NCBI GenBank assembly: GCA_019459485.1
Contig: JAIBEZ010000044.1
Location: 62,001 to 126,000, forward strand
Direction of reading: 5' to 3'
Source of the DNA: Prolixibacteraceae bacterium
Lineage (GTDB): Bacteria > Bacteroidota > Bacteroidia > Bacteroidales > Prolixibacteraceae
Length of the DNA stretch: 64,000 nucleotides
Below, piece by piece: positions 52,047 through 61,651 of this stretch (positions are counted from its first letter, which is position 1; every line of letters starts with the position of its first letter). Under the pieces are notes generated by a model. It ran no database searches. It saw only the letters and a program-made list of their open reading frames with translations, and was not told where the DNA came from. The position numbers were made by a program, and so were the translations under genes.

Positions 52047-53474
52047 ATGATTTCAAAGGAAGAAATTGAAAAACTTTTGTTGGATATAGAGAACTCTCGT
52101 GTGGAACGAACTATATCAACCACCAATACTGATAAGTTTGGTGAAGCGATTTGTGCATTCTGTAACGATTTCCCAGATGGTCAGCAAGCAGGTTATCTTA
52201 TTATTGGGGCATACGATAATGGTACTCGTTGTGGCTTAGGGGTAACAGACGAATTACAGAAAAACATTGCGGGTATTCGTTCCGATGGAAATATACAACC
52301 TCAGCCAGCAATGGCAATCGAAAAGTTCAGTTTCTCAGATGGTGAATTGCTTGTTGCAGAAGTGCAACCATCACATTTCCCTCCGGTACGGTACAAAGGG
52401 AAAATTTGGATTCGTGTTGGCGCCCGTAAGGCTGTTGCCAACGAAGCGGAAGAGAAAATCCTTTACGAGAAACGGGTAGCAAACATCAAAACCTTCGATG
52501 CAATGCCCTGTCCTGATGCAAGCATTGATGATTTAGACATTAAACTATTTAAAACAGAATATCTTCCGAAAGCATTTCCCGAAGATGTACTTTCAGCAGA
52601 TAAACGGGAAATAAAACACCAATTGCAGGCACTTGGCTTTTTTGATTTGAGGTATGATTGTCCTACCTATGCAGGGATTATCCTATTTGGAAATAATCCT
52701 TTAAAATTTCTTTCAGGATGCTATACACAATATGTCCGTTTCTCCGGTGAAACCCGTGGAGGGGAAATATTGAATGAGCATAAGTTTGATGGTAATTTGG
52801 TAAGGGCACTTGGCAAAATGGATACTTTCGTTGAATTAAGCATTGCCAAAGAAAAACCTGTACCAGTGTCTCCATTGCGTGAAGTAAAGGTGATGAGTTA
52901 CCCTTATTTTGCCACTCGTGAGTTGTTGATGAACGCAGTAATGCACCGGGATTATGAATCGAACTCACCAACCCGCTTTTATGAGTTCGACACTTATATC
53001 GAAATTCAAAATGCAGGTGGTTTGTATGGAAAGGCCCGACCCGAGAACTTTCCTGATGTTAACGATTATCGAAATCCGGTTATTGCTGAAGCGATGAAAG
53101 TACTTGGATATGTGAACCGCTATAACAGGGGCATAGTCAGGGTGCAGGAAGAATTGAAAGAGAACGGGAATGGAAAGGCTAAATTTGACCTGAATTTGGT
53201 TACAGCGTTTAATGTTGTTGAACCTATCTCTGTAAGGGCAAACACTAAATTTAACAATAAGCAATTAGAAACATTGGAGTATTGTAAAATAGCCAGAAGC
53301 CGTGAAGAAATATTGGCTTTTTTAGGTTTATCGAATCAAACAAAAAATTACGCCAAGTATGTTCAACCGCTACTAGATGCTCAGTTATTAGAATATACCA
53401 AGCCAGAGAAAGCAAATATAAAAGGTCAGCAGTATGTTCTTACAACATTTGGACGAGAGCTCGTTGAAAAATAG
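52047..53474 (+). CDS. AlbA_2/Schlafen-type putative DNA- or RNA-binding protein with HATPase_c_4 domain
   Basis: A 475-residue protein of the COG2865 type. The N-terminal AlbA_2 domain (about 10-140) has CAFCNDFPDGQQAGYLIIGAYDNGTRCGL and PPVRYKGKIWIRVGARKAVA. A GHKL-like ATP-binding half (HATPase_c_4, about 260-385) shows TRELLMNAVMHRDYESNSP and EIQNAGGLYGKARPEN. The C-terminal part (about 400-475) looks like a winged helix. Such genes are common in accessory regions and have been proposed as regulators or defence-associated; the function is unproven. It is followed by two blocks of 11-bp repeats. Confidence 0.87.
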   Translation: MISKEEIEKLLLDIENSRVERTISTTNTDKFGEAICAFCNDFPDGQQAGYLIIGAYDNGTRCGLGVTDELQKNIAGIRSDGNIQPQPAMAIEKFSFSDGELLVAEVQPSHFPPVRYKGKIWIRVGARKAVANEAEEKILYEKRVANIKTFDAMPCPDASIDDLDIKLFKTEYLPKAFPEDVLSADKREIKHQLQALGFFDLRYDCPTYAGIILFGNNPLKFLSGCYTQYVRFSGETRGGEILNEHKFDGNLVRALGKMDTFVELSIAKEKPVPVSPLREVKVMSYPYFATRELLMNAVMHRDYESNSPTRFYEFDTYIEIQNAGGLYGKARPENFPDVNDYRNPVIAEAMKVLGYVNRYNRGIVRVQEELKENGNGKAKFDLNLVTAFNVVEPISVRANTKFNNKQLETLEYCKIARSREEILAFLGLSNQTKNYAKYVQPLLDAQLLEYTKPEKANIKGQQYVLTTFGRELVEK

Positions 53475-53488
53475 GGATAATATACCAT

Positions 53489-53630
53489 TTGCTAGTTACT
53501 TGCTAGTTACTTGCTAGTTACTTTTTAAATCAATTAATGAATCAATCAATCAATTAACTGTAAGTTAGTAAGCAAGTTAGTAAATAGATGTTTTTTGAAG
53601 AGAGACAATTGCTAGTTACTTGCTAGTTAC
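53489..53630 (+). repeat. 11-bp direct repeats TTGCTAGTTAC in two blocks
   Basis: Three perfect tandem copies (53489-53499, 53500-53510, 53511-53521) and, 87 bases later, two more (53609-53619, 53620-53630). Between them AAGTTAGTAAGCAAGTTAGTAA is a related inverted variant, and AATC is repeated four times. The 11-bp period is about one helical turn, as in iteron-type protein-binding arrays. It lies directly after the AlbA_2 gene. Confidence 0.88.
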
Positions 53631-53735
53631 TTTTGATGATGAATATTAAGCTATATCGATATGACAACCGACACAAAAGAAAATAGATTTAAATCTCTGA
53701 TTGTAAATTGTGGTATAGGTAACTAAAGTTCTCTT

Positions 53736-54563
53736 TCAAAATCCTTCAAACACTCCCAACCCAAACAAGGCAAAATCATATTTAATGGGGTCTTCCGGAT
53801 CGAATTCCCGAAGTTTGACAGTGATTTCTTCAACGGCACGCCAGTCGTTTTGCGTGCGGGTAAGTAATCCGAGTTTGCGGGCAACATTTCCGGTATGTAC
53901 ATCGAGCGGAAGCATCAGCGCTGAAGTTGGTATTTTTTTCCACAAGCCAAAGTCAACTCCCGAATTGTCGGCTCTGATCATCCACCTTAAATACATATTC
54001 AACCGTTTTGCAGCTGCACCTTTCTCCACATCCGAAACATGTTTTTCGGTGCGGTGTTCGTGTTCCAACTCAAAAAATATTTTCCTGAAATGCACCAATG
54101 AACTGGATATTGTTTGGTCCTTCAGATATCCTGTTGAAAAAACCTGTTCCAGCCCGCCATGATTGAGATAAATATTCCGGAGCGACTTCATAAAGTACAG
54201 GCAATCAATGCCATTGAAGGTGCGGTGCTTGAAATCTGAGAATGTCTCCCATTCTTCTTCCGGAGTATTTAGGAGGAATTCGATTGGGTTGTTGTTCATG
54301 AGTGTAACCAGCTTCAGCGCATTGCGGATAATGGTTGGCCGTTGTCCCCAGGCCAGTGTGGCCGCCAGGAATCCAGCTATTTCGATGTTTTCTTTGGTGG
54401 TAAACAGGGCAGCAACCTGAATCGGATCGGTTTCAATAAAAACAGGGTGATTGAACGAATGGTATTTCTGATCTAAAAACGATTGGATATCTGCAAAGTT
54501 CCAGGTTGGGGCGGAACTTTGGATATTGGATATTTGATATTGGGTATTGGATATTTTTTTCAA
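53736..54563 (-). CDS. TIGR02757 family protein
   Basis: A 275-residue soluble protein matching the Bacteroidota/spirochaete TIGR02757 family. Recognised segments are FLAATLAWGQRPTIIRNALKLV, HRTFNGIDCLYFMKSLRNIY, AAKRLNMYLRWMIRADNSGVDFGLWK, LPLDVHTGNVARKLGLL and PEDPIKYDFALFGLGVF. The layout (helical repeats with HxG/DP-rich end) recalls helix-hairpin-helix DNA glycosylases, but no activity is established. The first 18 codons, SNTQYQISNIQS and neighbours, are made of an ATTGGATATT-like simple repeat, so the N-terminus may not be original. Confidence 0.85.
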   Translation of the reverse strand: MKKISNTQYQISNIQSSAPTWNFADIQSFLDQKYHSFNHPVFIETDPIQVAALFTTKENIEIAGFLAATLAWGQRPTIIRNALKLVTLMNNNPIEFLLNTPEEEWETFSDFKHRTFNGIDCLYFMKSLRNIYLNHGGLEQVFSTGYLKDQTISSSLVHFRKIFFELEHEHRTEKHVSDVEKGAAAKRLNMYLRWMIRADNSGVDFGLWKKIPTSALMLPLDVHTGNVARKLGLLTRTQNDWRAVEEITVKLREFDPEDPIKYDFALFGLGVFEGF

Positions 54564-54581
54564 TTTTAATTTTGCATCGAT

Positions 54582-55235
54582 TTAGTTTTCTATCAATCCA
54601 TCTTTCATCCTGATAATGGCGTCGCTTTGTGCGGCAAAACTTTCGTCGTGGGTCACGATAACAAGGGTTTGTTTAAACTTGTCGCGCAGTGTGAAAAATA
54701 ATTCGTGCAGGTCTTCGCGGTTTTTTGTATCGAGGTTTCCTGAAGGTTCATCGGCCAGTATCACCGATGGATTGTTGATGAGCGCCCGTGCAACTGCTAC
54801 ACGCTGGCGTTCTCCTCCCGACAGTTCGCCCGGTTTGTGGTTAAGCCGGTGCGACAGCCCCAGGAATTCGAGGTATTCGCGGGCTTTAGCTTCTGCTTCT
54901 TTTTTAGGAGTTTTTGCGATGAAAGCCGGAATGCAGACATTTTCGAGGGCCGAAAATTCAGGCAATAAATAGTGAAACTGAAAAACAAATCCGATACGAC
55001 GGTTTCTGAAATCGGCCAATTGCCACTCGTTCATTGCCGAAATATTCTGATTGCTGATAAAAACATTTCCGGAGTCGGGCTGGCTTAACGAACCGATGAT
55101 CTGAAGAAGTGTGGTTTTTCCGGCGCCGCTGGGGCCAACGATCGAGTAAAGTTTTCCGGTTGGAACCTCAAGGTCGATTCCTTTTAAAACCTGAAGCGAA
55201 CCAAATGATTTTTTTATGTTTTCGACCCTGATCAA
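54582..55235 (-). CDS. lolD: ABC transporter ATP-binding protein, LolD/MacB-type
   Basis: A 217-residue ATPase. Walker A is [11 protein letters not shown] near residues 34-44, the signature [16 protein letters not shown] is near 138-153, and Walker B is [12 protein letters not shown] near 158-169, the LolD/FtsE/MacB type. It would power an FtsX-type permease, in the Lol system lipoprotein release. No permease is adjacent. It overlaps the upstream tatA gene by 4 bases, so the two are co-translated. The MacB-like permease at 45422 lacks an ATPase and is of the same class, but this partnership is only a suggestion. Confidence 0.87.
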   Translation of the reverse strand: MIRVENIKKSFGSLQVLKGIDLEVPTGKLYSIVGPSGAGKTTLLQIIGSLSQPDSGNVFISNQNISAMNEWQLADFRNRRIGFVFQFHYLLPEFSALENVCIPAFIAKTPKKEAEAKAREYLEFLGLSHRLNHKPGELSGGERQRVAVARALINNPSVILADEPSGNLDTKNREDLHELFFTLRDKFKQTLVIVTHDESFAAQSDAIIRMKDGLIEN

Positions 55236-55609
55236 TCGTTTACGGTTTTAACTTCATCATTGATTGTTGCAGTAATGTTGTCGGTCTCTTTTTTTACTTC
55301 AGTAGTGATAGTTTCAGTACTTTTTTGCACATCGTTTTTTATTTCCTGAATGTCACTTTTCATCTCGCTTGTATGTTTTTTGATGCCGTCTTCAATGTCG
55401 GTTCGTGCTCCCTGAATGGTTGACTTTATATCGCGGATATCTTCCCCAATGCCTCCTCCGGCGTCATTGATTTCACGTTTTATTTCGTTGGTGGCCTTCT
55501 GAAATTCACGCATGGCTTTGCCCAAAGTTTTGGCAACATCAGGAATGGCTTTCGACCCAAAAAATAACAAGGCAACAAAAATGATTAGTACAATCTCACT
55601 TCCACCCAT
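55232..55609 (-). CDS. tatA: Twin-arginine translocase TatA-like subunit
   Basis: A 125-residue protein with a short N-terminal membrane helix ([26 protein letters not shown]), the FG hinge motif, and an amphipathic helix ([16 protein letters not shown]), the TatA/TatE layout. The tail is unusually long, acidic/lysine-rich and helical. TatC was not found in the window. It overlaps lolD by 4 bases. Confidence 0.85.
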   Translation of the reverse strand: MGGSEIVLIIFVALLFFGSKAIPDVAKTLGKAMREFQKATNEIKREINDAGGGIGEDIRDIKSTIQGARTDIEDGIKKHTSEMKSDIQEIKNDVQKSTETITTEVKKETDNITATINDEVKTVND

Positions 55610-55724
55610 AATAAAAATAAATTAAATGGTTGACCATTTTTAAAATTTCAGCAAATATACAAACTTGCAGGGAACAACGGTTGCACATGTGTAAGAATGA
55701 TTGTTCCAATTAGGTATTTAGTAC

Positions 55725-55776
55725 AAAAAAGAAGCAGGAATTCCATTCGTCGGTTGACTTATGGAATCCCTGCTTC
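55725..55776 (-). terminator. Intrinsic terminator of secDF
   Basis: On the minus strand GAAGCAGGGATTCCAT (plus 55761-55776) pairs, with one mismatch, with ATGGAATTCCTGCTTC (plus 55731-55746), followed by six T residues. Confidence 0.85.
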
Positions 55777-55798
55777 AGGATTATTCAGCACTGTAAGT

Positions 55799-58783
55799 TT
55801 ACAGTTTATCTACTTTTTTTACTTTTCTAATTGTATCGTAAACCATTGGAGCAGCGATCATCACTGTTGAATAAGAACCAATAGAACAACCAACCAAAAG
55901 TGCGAATGTGAATCCTTGCATTGAAGTACCTCCGAATAGGAAAATTGCAAGCAATGTAATTATAACCGTAAGGTTGGTACTGAAACTACGCCGAAGTGTC
56001 GTGTTCATCGCATGATCCATATTATCGGCCAGTGTTCGTTTCGGATAGATGTGAATATATTCGCGGATCCGGTCATAAACTACTACCGTGTCGTTGATCG
56101 AAAATCCGATAACCGTAAGGATAGCTGCGATAAATCCCTGATCGACTTCCATTGAGAAAGGTGCAATCTGATAAAAGATAGAGAACACTCCCAGGGTAAT
56201 GGTGGCATCGTGTGCAAGTGAAAGTAAGCCACCCAAGCCATACTGCCAGTTTTTAAACCTTATGCCAACATATACGAAAATCATTACTAAAGAGAGTAAC
56301 ACGGCAATGATAGCTGTCTTTGTGATGTCATCAGAAATTGTAGGGCCAACTTTTTGTGAACTTTTAAGGTTAATTTTCGAGAAAGTTTCATTTGAGATAT
56401 CTCCAATGAAACCGGCATTTTTTAATCCCTGAAACATTTCGTCTTCTACCTGGTTGTCGGCATCTTCGCTCAGGTCGTCGATTTTATAGGTGGTGGTAAT
56501 ACGCACAGTGTTTGCATTTCCATAGGTTTTCACTTCAGGAGTATGGTCGAAAACTGTGGACAAAGCACTTTGCACATCGGCAACTTGTACGTTTTTATCA
56601 AAACTTACCACATAAGTACGTCCACCCTTGAAGTCGATACCTAACTGAAATCCATGAAAGGCAAACGAAATAAACGAAATAATGATCAAGGCTCCGGAAA
56701 CGAAATAGGAAATTTTCCGTTTTGCAAGGAATGGAAATTTGGTGAAACGCAACCAGTTTTTGGTGATGGCGGTGGTGAAAGTGATTGATTTGTTCTTACT
56801 CAGCTGACGTTCAAAAATCAACCGTGTAATAAATATTGAAGTGAACAGGGAAGTCAGGATCCCGATAATCAATGTAGTTGCAAAACCTTTGATCGGGCCT
56901 GAACCAAACATATAAAGTACAATACCTGTCAACAAGGTAGTTACCTGTCCGTCAATAATTGCCGAATAGGCAGCATTGAAACCATCATGCACCGCAAGTT
57001 TTAACGACTTCCCGGATATCATTTCTTCTTCAACACGTTCATATATCAACACGTTGGCATCTACGGCCATACCCAATGTTAACACAATACCGGCGATACC
57101 GGGCAATGTTAAAACTGCTCCGATAGAAGCGAGTATCCCGATCAGGAAGAACATATTTACGAGTAGGGCAACGTTGGCAGCCATACCTGCTTTTTTACTG
57201 TAGAAGAACAGCATGTATGCTAGAATCAAAACAAAGGCAACTAAGAATGACCACATACCGCTGCTGATTGCTTCTTTACCCAGCGATGGTCCTACAACGT
57301 CTTCAGCAATGATAATGGCAGGTGCAGGCATTTTTCCCGATTTCAGGATATTTGCCAAGTCCATCGCTTCTTCAACGCTTTCCATTCCTGTGATAGACGA
57401 ACGTCCTCCGGTAATTTCACCGTTTACATTCGGGTACGAACGCACATAGTTGTCGAGAACAATGGCGATTGATTTTCCTACATTTTCTTTGGTTAAACGT
57501 GCCCAGATTTTAGCGCCTTCGCTATTCATTGTCATGCTTACTTCCGGACGGCTGCCCATTTCGGCATAATCCTGACGGGCATCTGTAATTACATCGCCTT
57601 CGAGTGGTGCACGACCATCGCGACCGGTAACTTTAATAGCGATCAAACGATAGAATTTTTCCTGATCATCAATGGCTTTTGCAGTCCATTTGAAAGTAAG
57701 GTTACGTGGCATTAAAGCTTTAATCTGATCCATTTTCAGATACTCCATTACTTTGGCAGTATCCTTAGAGTGAGAAGTTCCAACGGCTGCTCCGGGAAAT
57801 AATTCGCCCTGGGCAGTGGCGCTTGGCGACAAAACTGAAAACAATGGGAACTGTTTTGCCATATCTCCGTTTGGATCAACTTTCGTAGTATCGGTGGCTG
57901 ATTTGGCTTCCAGTTCGTTCAATAAACTGCTTGAAGTTGTATCGGCAGCAGCAACGTTGGCAGCACTTGTATCGGCTGGAGCAATTGATCCATCTGATTT
58001 CAGTGCAAGAATTTCTACCAGTTTCTGGTTTGCCTGTGCGAGGTATGGATAAACTTCGGTGTTGTCGTAAGTTTCCCAGAATTCGAGGTTGGCAGTTCCC
58101 TGCAACAGTTTCCGAACACGTTTAGGATCGTCAACACCCGGAAGTTCAACCAAAATACGTCCTGCAGTCTGCAATGGCTGGATGTTTGGCTGGGCAACGC
58201 CGAAACGGTCGATCCTGGTGCGGATGATGTTGAAAGAGTTGTCGATTGCTACTTTTGTTTCTTTGCGCAATACATCCAAAACTTCCTTGTTCGTCGAATT
58301 GTATTTTACCTGATCTTTTAATTCAAGGGTATTGAAAATAGAAGCCAGTTTTCCGTTCGGCGATACTTCTTCAAATGATTTTCCGAAGATTGTAACAAAA
58401 TCGTCCTGACTGTCTTTTTGTTTTTCAACTGCCATTCTCATTGCGGCTGTAAATGTTGAATCTTTGCTGTGGTTTGACAGTGATTTGATCAGGTCAACCA
58501 CTGAAACTTCGAGGGTAACGTTCATACCTCCCTGCAAGTCGAGACCAAGGCCGAGCTGGAGTTCTTTTACTTCTTTGAAAGTGTATTTGCGAATTCCCAA
58601 TAAGTTGTAGGCCACTTCGCTCGACATTGAGTCAAGGTAAGTGAGTTCCCTTTGTTTGTCACCTTTTGCATATTCTCTGGCGTCTTTTTCAACCTTGTTC
58701 GCAAAAAAAGTGAAGCTAAGCTGATAAACACAAATCAAACCAATGAGTATTGCAAAAAGTCTAATTGCACCTTTGTTTTGCAT
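55799..58783 (-). CDS. secDF: Fused protein translocase subunits SecD-SecF
   Basis: Proton-driven auxiliary subunits of Sec protein export, in one chain of 994 residues (SecD about 1-640, SecF about 650-994). Signatures include LGLDLQGGMNVTLEVSV near 80, RIDRFGVAQPNIQ, the P1-type periplasmic region about 100-480, GKMPAPAIIIAEDVVGPSLG, TLGMAVDANVLIYERVEEE near 590 and, in SecF, LGIDFKGGRTYVVSF and GFSINDTVVVYDRIRE near 895. SecDF fusions are known in several phyla, including Bacteroidota. Its own terminator follows; the next upstream gene is a small membrane protein. Confidence 0.95.
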   Translation of the reverse strand: MQNKGAIRLFAILIGLICVYQLSFTFFANKVEKDAREYAKGDKQRELTYLDSMSSEVAYNLLGIRKYTFKEVKELQLGLGLDLQGGMNVTLEVSVVDLIKSLSNHSKDSTFTAAMRMAVEKQKDSQDDFVTIFGKSFEEVSPNGKLASIFNTLELKDQVKYNSTNKEVLDVLRKETKVAIDNSFNIIRTRIDRFGVAQPNIQPLQTAGRILVELPGVDDPKRVRKLLQGTANLEFWETYDNTEVYPYLAQANQKLVEILALKSDGSIAPADTSAANVAAADTTSSSLLNELEAKSATDTTKVDPNGDMAKQFPLFSVLSPSATAQGELFPGAAVGTSHSKDTAKVMEYLKMDQIKALMPRNLTFKWTAKAIDDQEKFYRLIAIKVTGRDGRAPLEGDVITDARQDYAEMGSRPEVSMTMNSEGAKIWARLTKENVGKSIAIVLDNYVRSYPNVNGEITGGRSSITGMESVEEAMDLANILKSGKMPAPAIIIAEDVVGPSLGKEAISSGMWSFLVAFVLILAYMLFFYSKKAGMAANVALLVNMFFLIGILASIGAVLTLPGIAGIVLTLGMAVDANVLIYERVEEEMISGKSLKLAVHDGFNAAYSAIIDGQVTTLLTGIVLYMFGSGPIKGFATTLIIGILTSLFTSIFITRLIFERQLSKNKSITFTTAITKNWLRFTKFPFLAKRKISYFVSGALIIISFISFAFHGFQLGIDFKGGRTYVVSFDKNVQVADVQSALSTVFDHTPEVKTYGNANTVRITTTYKIDDLSEDADNQVEDEMFQGLKNAGFIGDISNETFSKINLKSSQKVGPTISDDITKTAIIAVLLSLVMIFVYVGIRFKNWQYGLGGLLSLAHDATITLGVFSIFYQIAPFSMEVDQGFIAAILTVIGFSINDTVVVYDRIREYIHIYPKRTLADNMDHAMNTTLRRSFSTNLTVIITLLAIFLFGGTSMQGFTFALLVGCSIGSYSTVMIAAPMVYDTIRKVKKVDKL

Positions 58784-58921
58784 TTGTAAAAAATTTAAAT
58801 TGTTTGAAAATATTGTTAACGGTATAATTTATTCAGGAAAAGTGATTTTGCTGCTCTTGCTATTGAATGGAACGATTTCTGGTCCGCACGCAATTCTTCC
58901 TGATAAAAGAGAAGCTGAAAA

Positions 58922-59329
58922 TTATGAAAGTGGTGGTGTGTCGTCGGGACTGGAATAGATAACCCGGTTAAAAGGCAGTGAATGAAACGAACAGGCAGCT
59001 GCAGCGAATGAATGCGATGATTCAGCTTTCATCAGTTGGAAAGTTCGTAAATTATAATGTTTTAATAGAAATTTATTCTGGGTGCATGCAAAACGGAAGC
59101 GTATAAAGTACTCGCCTGCTACTGTTTTTAAACTGAATGTATTTACCTGGTTGAATAAAAACATTTTGCCGGCTTCGAAATCATTCTGAGTGCGGGATTT
59201 CGTATTAATATCGGCAAATTTCTGATTGGTGGCATTGTACATATCAAACACAGCAGCGCCGCATACCATCGCAATGAGCAGGCACAGGCGCAACAACGAA
59301 TGTTTTGAAATGTATTTCTTCAGATTCAT
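58922..59329 (-). CDS. Small membrane-anchored protein of unknown function
   Basis: A 135-residue protein with one hydrophobic segment (about 12-32) and an otherwise polar, Phe/Tyr-containing extracytoplasmic part. No family recognised. It lies 138 bases upstream of secDF in the same orientation. Another reading frame on the opposite strand (58743-58958) overlaps it but is less plausible. Moderate confidence that it is real. Confidence 0.5.
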   Translation of the reverse strand: MNLKKYISKHSLLRLCLLIAMVCGAAVFDMYNATNQKFADINTKSRTQNDFEAGKMFLFNQVNTFSLKTVAGEYFIRFRFACTQNKFLLKHYNLRTFQLMKAESSHSFAAAACSFHSLPFNRVIYSSPDDTPPLS

Positions 59330-59405
59330 AAAACCATTTTTTCAGCCGCCAAATATATAGTTTTTTTTGAAATAATATGATGTCCGTTTTCTGTTGTCGG
59401 GCAGC

Positions 59406-59834
59406 CTACGGAATATGAAACTGAATTGTTTTTTTATTGTAGTCGATCCTGCATTTGTACTGCATAAGGATATCGCCTCCCAGAAGTCCGGCGATCTTGT
59501 GAGAACTGTATTTTCCGTATATTTCATTTACATGATTCAGGTCAATCAGGGCAACTTTTTGGTCGGTAATTTCCAGTTCCCCCAGTTTCAGGAAGAACAT
59601 TTTTCCTACTGAAGTTTCCATCATTCCCTGGTTAATTCCAGCGCTGTGATAGTCATCTTCATTGTCGGAATCCAACACTTCGAAGTAAAGATTCTGGTTG
59701 ATGTCCAGCACCGATTTTGATGCTCCCGTGTCGATAATCCAGCAGGATGGAGTTCCATCCTGAAATTCCCCATCAATCAGGATGTGATAATTATCCTTTT
59801 CGAGTTCAATTATTTGCAGTAGTATTTCAATCAT
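59406..59834 (-). CDS. Retropepsin-like aspartic protease (clan AA)
   Basis: A 142-residue protein with the single-chain retropepsin pattern: the catalytic DTGAS motif in SCWIIDTGASKSVLD near residues 30-44 and the second motif IAGLLGGDILMQ near 113-124. Such half-size proteases act as homodimers. No signal peptide, so cytosolic. Substrate unknown. Confidence 0.87.
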   Translation of the reverse strand: MIEILLQIIELEKDNYHILIDGEFQDGTPSCWIIDTGASKSVLDINQNLYFEVLDSDNEDDYHSAGINQGMMETSVGKMFFLKLGELEITDQKVALIDLNHVNEIYGKYSSHKIAGLLGGDILMQYKCRIDYNKKTIQFHIP

Positions 59835-59909
59835 AAAGTAAAAGTTCTATCCTTCAATAGTTGTTATTCATCCCAGTTAACCTTTGCCTTTTCTCCGCAT
59901 TGATAATAG

Positions 59910-59938
59910 AAAAGCCCCTGCAATTGCTCGCAGAGGCT
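59910..59938 (-). terminator. Terminator of mdh
   Basis: On the minus strand AGCCTCTGC pairs with GCAGGGGCT (with one G-U) around an 8-nt loop, followed by TTTTCT. Confidence 0.75.
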
Positions 59939-59978
59939 CCAAATATATAGCTTATTGTTTGTTTTGTCCTAAAAAAGA

Positions 59979-60914
59979 CTAAAGAATATTCATTCCGTCA
60001 ACAACGTCCATGATTTCTTTTACTGAAGCTGCAGATTCGACCAATAAAGCCTGTTCGTCAGCAGTCAAATTAACTTCTACGATTTTTTCCACTCCGTTTT
60101 TGCCCAGTTTAACCGGAACACCAACAAAAACATCGTTTAAGCCAAATTCGCCTTCCATTTTCACACAACATGGGAAAATACGTTTCTGATCCATCACAAT
60201 TGCTTCAACCATTTGTGCAGCAGCCGAACCCGGAGCATACCAGGCCGAAGTTCCCATCAGGTTTACCAATTCGCCGCCACCTTTTTTGGTACGGTCGATG
60301 ATTTTGTCAAGGGTTTCTTTGTCGATCATTTCAGTAACAGGAATACCTGCAACGGTGGTGTAGCGGGGTAGCGGAACCATGGTGTCGCCGTGTCCGCCCA
60401 TTAATAAAGCCTGAATGTCGCGAGGCGAAATATCCAAAGCTTCGGCAAGGAAAGCACGGTAACGGGCAGTATCGAGGATTCCGGCCATACCCATCACTTT
60501 GTTTTTCGATGTTTTTGCAACCGCATAAGCAACGTAAGTCATTACGTCCAATGGGTTCGAAACAATGATAATAATGGCATTTGGCGAATATTTGATCACG
60601 TTTTCGGTAACGCTTTTTACGATGCCTGCGTTGATCGAAATCAAATCGTCGCGGCTCATTCCCGGTTTGCGCGGAACGCCTGAAGTAATAACCACTACAT
60701 CTGAATCGGCTGATTTAGAGTAGTCGTTGGTTGCTCCAACCAAACGGGTGTCGTAAAAATTAATGGGGGCAGTTTGCCACAAGTCCAATGACTTTCCTTC
60801 TGACAATCCTTCTTTAATATCAAGTAAAACTACTTCTTGTACAATGTTTTTTTCGGCTACGATCTGTGCGCAGGTAGCTCCAACATTTCCGGCACCAACT
60901 ACTGTTACTTTCAT
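59979..60914 (-). CDS. mdh: Malate dehydrogenase
   Basis: NAD-dependent interconversion of malate and oxaloacetate. The 311-residue protein belongs to the LDH-like MDH group. It has the dinucleotide motif [12 protein letters not shown] near residues 4-15, [13 protein letters not shown] with substrate-binding Arg near 84, [10 protein letters not shown] near 118, and catalytic His in [14 protein letters not shown] near 174. Together with maeB it handles C4 acids. Confidence 0.95.
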   Translation of the reverse strand: MKVTVVGAGNVGATCAQIVAEKNIVQEVVLLDIKEGLSEGKSLDLWQTAPINFYDTRLVGATNDYSKSADSDVVVITSGVPRKPGMSRDDLISINAGIVKSVTENVIKYSPNAIIIIVSNPLDVMTYVAYAVAKTSKNKVMGMAGILDTARYRAFLAEALDISPRDIQALLMGGHGDTMVPLPRYTTVAGIPVTEMIDKETLDKIIDRTKKGGGELVNLMGTSAWYAPGSAAAQMVEAIVMDQKRIFPCCVKMEGEFGLNDVFVGVPVKLGKNGVEKIVEVNLTADEQALLVESAASVKEIMDVVDGMNIL

Positions 60915-60952
60915 GGTTGTATTTTTGTTTATTACTTTTTTTAATTCGATTG

Positions 60953-60960
60953 CAAAGATA
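60953..60960 (-). promoter_or_regulatory. -7 promoter element for mdh
   Basis: TATCTTTG on the minus strand is an exact TAnnTTTG match, 38 bases before the mdh ATG. Confidence 0.5.
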
Positions 60961-61185
60961 AAAGGTATTTTGAATTGGAACTACTTTTTTCAATGTGCTT
61001 AACAATTTGGTAAAGAAACAATCAATCAGTTTGTTACAGAAAATGTGGAATGTCTGTAAAGCCTGATTTTAGTCAATGTTTTAGTTCTGAATTATGCTTG
61101 ATTTTAAAATTTGACTTGATTTTCATGCTTTTCAGTATTTTAGTTTTATTCTCCTCGGGATATGCACTAATGCTCGCAAATGTAA

Positions 61186-61500
61186 ATTCGATACATTGAT
61201 ATTACCCGGCGATTCATCAATGTGAACAGGCAATTTGTTCGTATCATGTGTCGATTCATTCATTTCACCTGACAACTAGTCCACTTCACGTGCCAACTTG
61301 TCCACTTCATGTGTCGATTCGTTGATTTGATGCGACGATTAATCAATGTGAACAGGCAATTTGTTCGTTTAAGGTGTCGATTCGCCAATGTTGAAGGTCG
61401 TTTAGACGATTTGATGTGCCGATTAGACAATGTTGGGAGGCAAGTAGGCAATATTGTGAGGCAAAAAGATAATAATGGGAGGCAAGTAGTTGGTTTTAGA
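61186..61500 (+). repeat. Minisatellite of 15 exact 21-bp units encoding heptads
   Basis: From 61186 fifteen units of exactly 21 bp run without indels. In the frame beginning at 61186 each unit is one heptad of the form xR(F/L)xx(V/L)x, for example RRFINVN, RQFVRIM, CRFVDLM, RQFVRLR, GRLDDLM, CRLDNVG, and ends at a TGA (61501-61503). Only one unit carries an in-frame stop (TGA at 61270, where the neighbour has TGC). From the ATG at 61309 a 64-residue peptide can be read; the opposite strand is also open (61260-61577). It is flanked by no ribosome-binding site, so it may be a minisatellite, a remnant gene, or a real short coiled-coil peptide. Confidence 0.8.
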
Positions 61501-61544
61501 TGATTAGCGGTTAATAAACCAGCTCTTCGAGACATGTAAAAAGT

Positions 61545-61605
61545 TGGCAACCGCTGGTGACGATTTGCAATCGTCATCTTTTAGCTCAGGATTTGTAATC
61601 CCGAA
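61545..61605. repeat. REP-like palindromic element, copy 1
   Basis: GACGATTTGCAATCGTC (61559-61575) and GGATTTGTAATCC (61589-61601) are two small palindromes with TTTGCAA- or TTTGTAA-type centres, preceded by CGCTGGTG. A related copy sits at 62127-62180. The pattern matches REP/IS200-associated repeats seen in Bacteroidota. Confidence 0.65.
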
Positions 61606-61651
61606 ATTGTGTAACATTAGAGCGTTTGTAAAGCAAATAGTATATATAAAC

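Noticed and set aside
58743-58958. 71-residue plus-strand frame between secDF and the small membrane protein
   Set aside because: It starts inside secDF and overlaps the neighbouring minus-strand gene; no family or ribosome-binding site supports it.
61260-61577. 105-residue protein on the minus strand across the 21-bp array
   Set aside because: It is open because the repeat length is a multiple of three; composition (Arg, Thr, Leu, Cys, Trp in repeats) is unlike a folded protein. Listed only as a repeat.
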